Source: Rhypophila decipiens (lineage: Eukaryota; Ascomycota; Sordariomycetes; Sordariales; Naviculisporaceae). Taken from it: DNA of 42,853 nucleotides. Shown here one piece after another: positions 42,580 through 42,853 of the stretch. The notes below the pieces were generated by a model. It saw nothing but the letters and a program-made list of their open reading frames with translations. It was not told where the DNA came from and did no database searches. Within the stretch, counting starts at the first letter, position 1. The number at the start of each line of letters is the position of its first letter. The translations under genes and the position numbers were made by a program. The stretch spans positions 1-42,853 of the forward strand of contig MU858302.1 of assembly GCA_033297075.1 (NCBI GenBank), written 5' to 3'.

Positions 42580-42853
42580 CAGCCAAGCCGCCAAATCCAA
42601 ATTGGGTATTGTCACCTTGTACAATAAACAAGGGTTTAGAAACCAAATTTTCATGGGTTTTTTGTACACATGACCTCAGCCAAATGGGGAAATCTAAGTC
42701 AAGTTCAATAGTCAATATAATCTCCTTGCCTCTCAATACATTTTTTCAGCCTTTCCATCATACTATGAGCCAGTCTAAGAATTAGATCACTAGGTACATG
42801 ATTCCAAGCTTCATAAACCGCTTGCCGAAGCTCCTGTAAATCCAGCTCTTGAA
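42580..42853 (-). mobile_element. Tc1/mariner-like DNA transposon, right part cut by window end
   Basis: The end begins CAGCCAAGCCGCCAAAT right after a TA, resembling the CAGT...CCAAA style of Tc1 termini. It contains the transposase C-terminus on the minus strand. It lies between the retrotransposon's 3' end and whatever follows, so it is nested in or next to that element. The other end is beyond the window. Confidence 0.7.
42705..42853 (-). CDS. Tc1/mariner-type transposase, C-terminal fragment
   Basis: The last 48 codons of a minus-strand frame, stop TGA at 42705-42707, open to the window edge. Pieces such as QELRQAVYEAWNHVPSDLI and SMMERLKKCIERQGDYIDY match the usual C-terminus of Tc1-like DDE transposases (a tryptophan helix, then S-M-x-x-R-x3-C/V-I-x-x-x-G-x-x-x-x-Y). 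These enzymes cut and paste DNA at TA sites. The catalytic DDE residues lie outside the window, so activity cannot be judged; the visible end is intact and not RIP-mutated. Confidence 0.8.
   Translation of the reverse strand, partial: QELDLQELRQAVYEAWNHVPSDLILRLAHSMMERLKKCIERQGDYIDY

Noticed and set aside
1..42853. CRISPR array, rRNA or tRNA genes
   Set aside because: No regularly spaced repeats and no sequence with a tRNA or rRNA fold could be recognised on either strand.

Overview
The window is chromosomal DNA of a filamentous ascomycete (Pezizomycotina, probably Sordariomycetes). The evidence is a set of fungal-specific genes (class VI chitin synthase, Zn(II)2Cys6 regulator, assimilatory nitrate reductase), many short introns of 49-126 bp with GTRNGY-like donors and CTAAC/CTGAC-like branch sites, and AT-rich blocks that lack CpA and TpG, the mark of repeat-induced point mutation (RIP). 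I do not assign a species.

Layout, left to right: a RIP-depleted AT-rich block carrying a small solo LTR (1-520); a HRQ1/RecQ4-type helicase (+, 821-4417); an intergenic gap with a MITE (5029-5193); a CAX-family cation/H+ exchanger (+, 5717-7368); nitrate reductase (-, 7703-10534) facing, across a 2.3 kb gap, the NMD factor UPF2 (+, 12844-16809). That gap holds a GATA cluster, a NIT4/NirA-type palindrome and a second MITE. Then come Hsp88/SSE1 (-, 17990-20732), class VI chitin synthase (-, 22497-25120), a repeat-rich gap with a solo LTR and a RIP block (25121-27857), eIF5B (-, 27858-31338), gamma-tubulin complex component 2 (-, 32397-35557), proteasome alpha5 (+, 36216-37208), and a Zn2Cys6 transcription factor (-, 37591-40931). 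The right end (42404-42853) is the 3' LTR and polypurine tract of a minus-strand LTR retrotransposon with a Tc1/mariner-like element inserted beside it; the window stops inside the transposase gene.

The genes are mostly single-copy housekeeping functions (DNA repair, mRNA surveillance, translation initiation, chaperone, proteasome, spindle nucleation, cell wall, nitrate and calcium handling). They do not form one pathway or cluster. I found no new multi-gene system. The most interesting signals are at fine scale: a group of very small LTRs (117-130 bp) with a tRNA A-box-like motif; two of them are solo LTRs with perfect 5-bp target duplications, one sitting unmutated inside RIP-exhausted DNA. 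Two TIR-type MITEs lie in promoter regions. Several introns are stop-free and a multiple of three, including one that splits the codon of a heme-ligand histidine of nitrate reductase. Upstream ORFs precede UPF2 and HRQ1. All exon structures were inferred by eye from splice signals and recalled family conservation; each spliced total is divisible by three.
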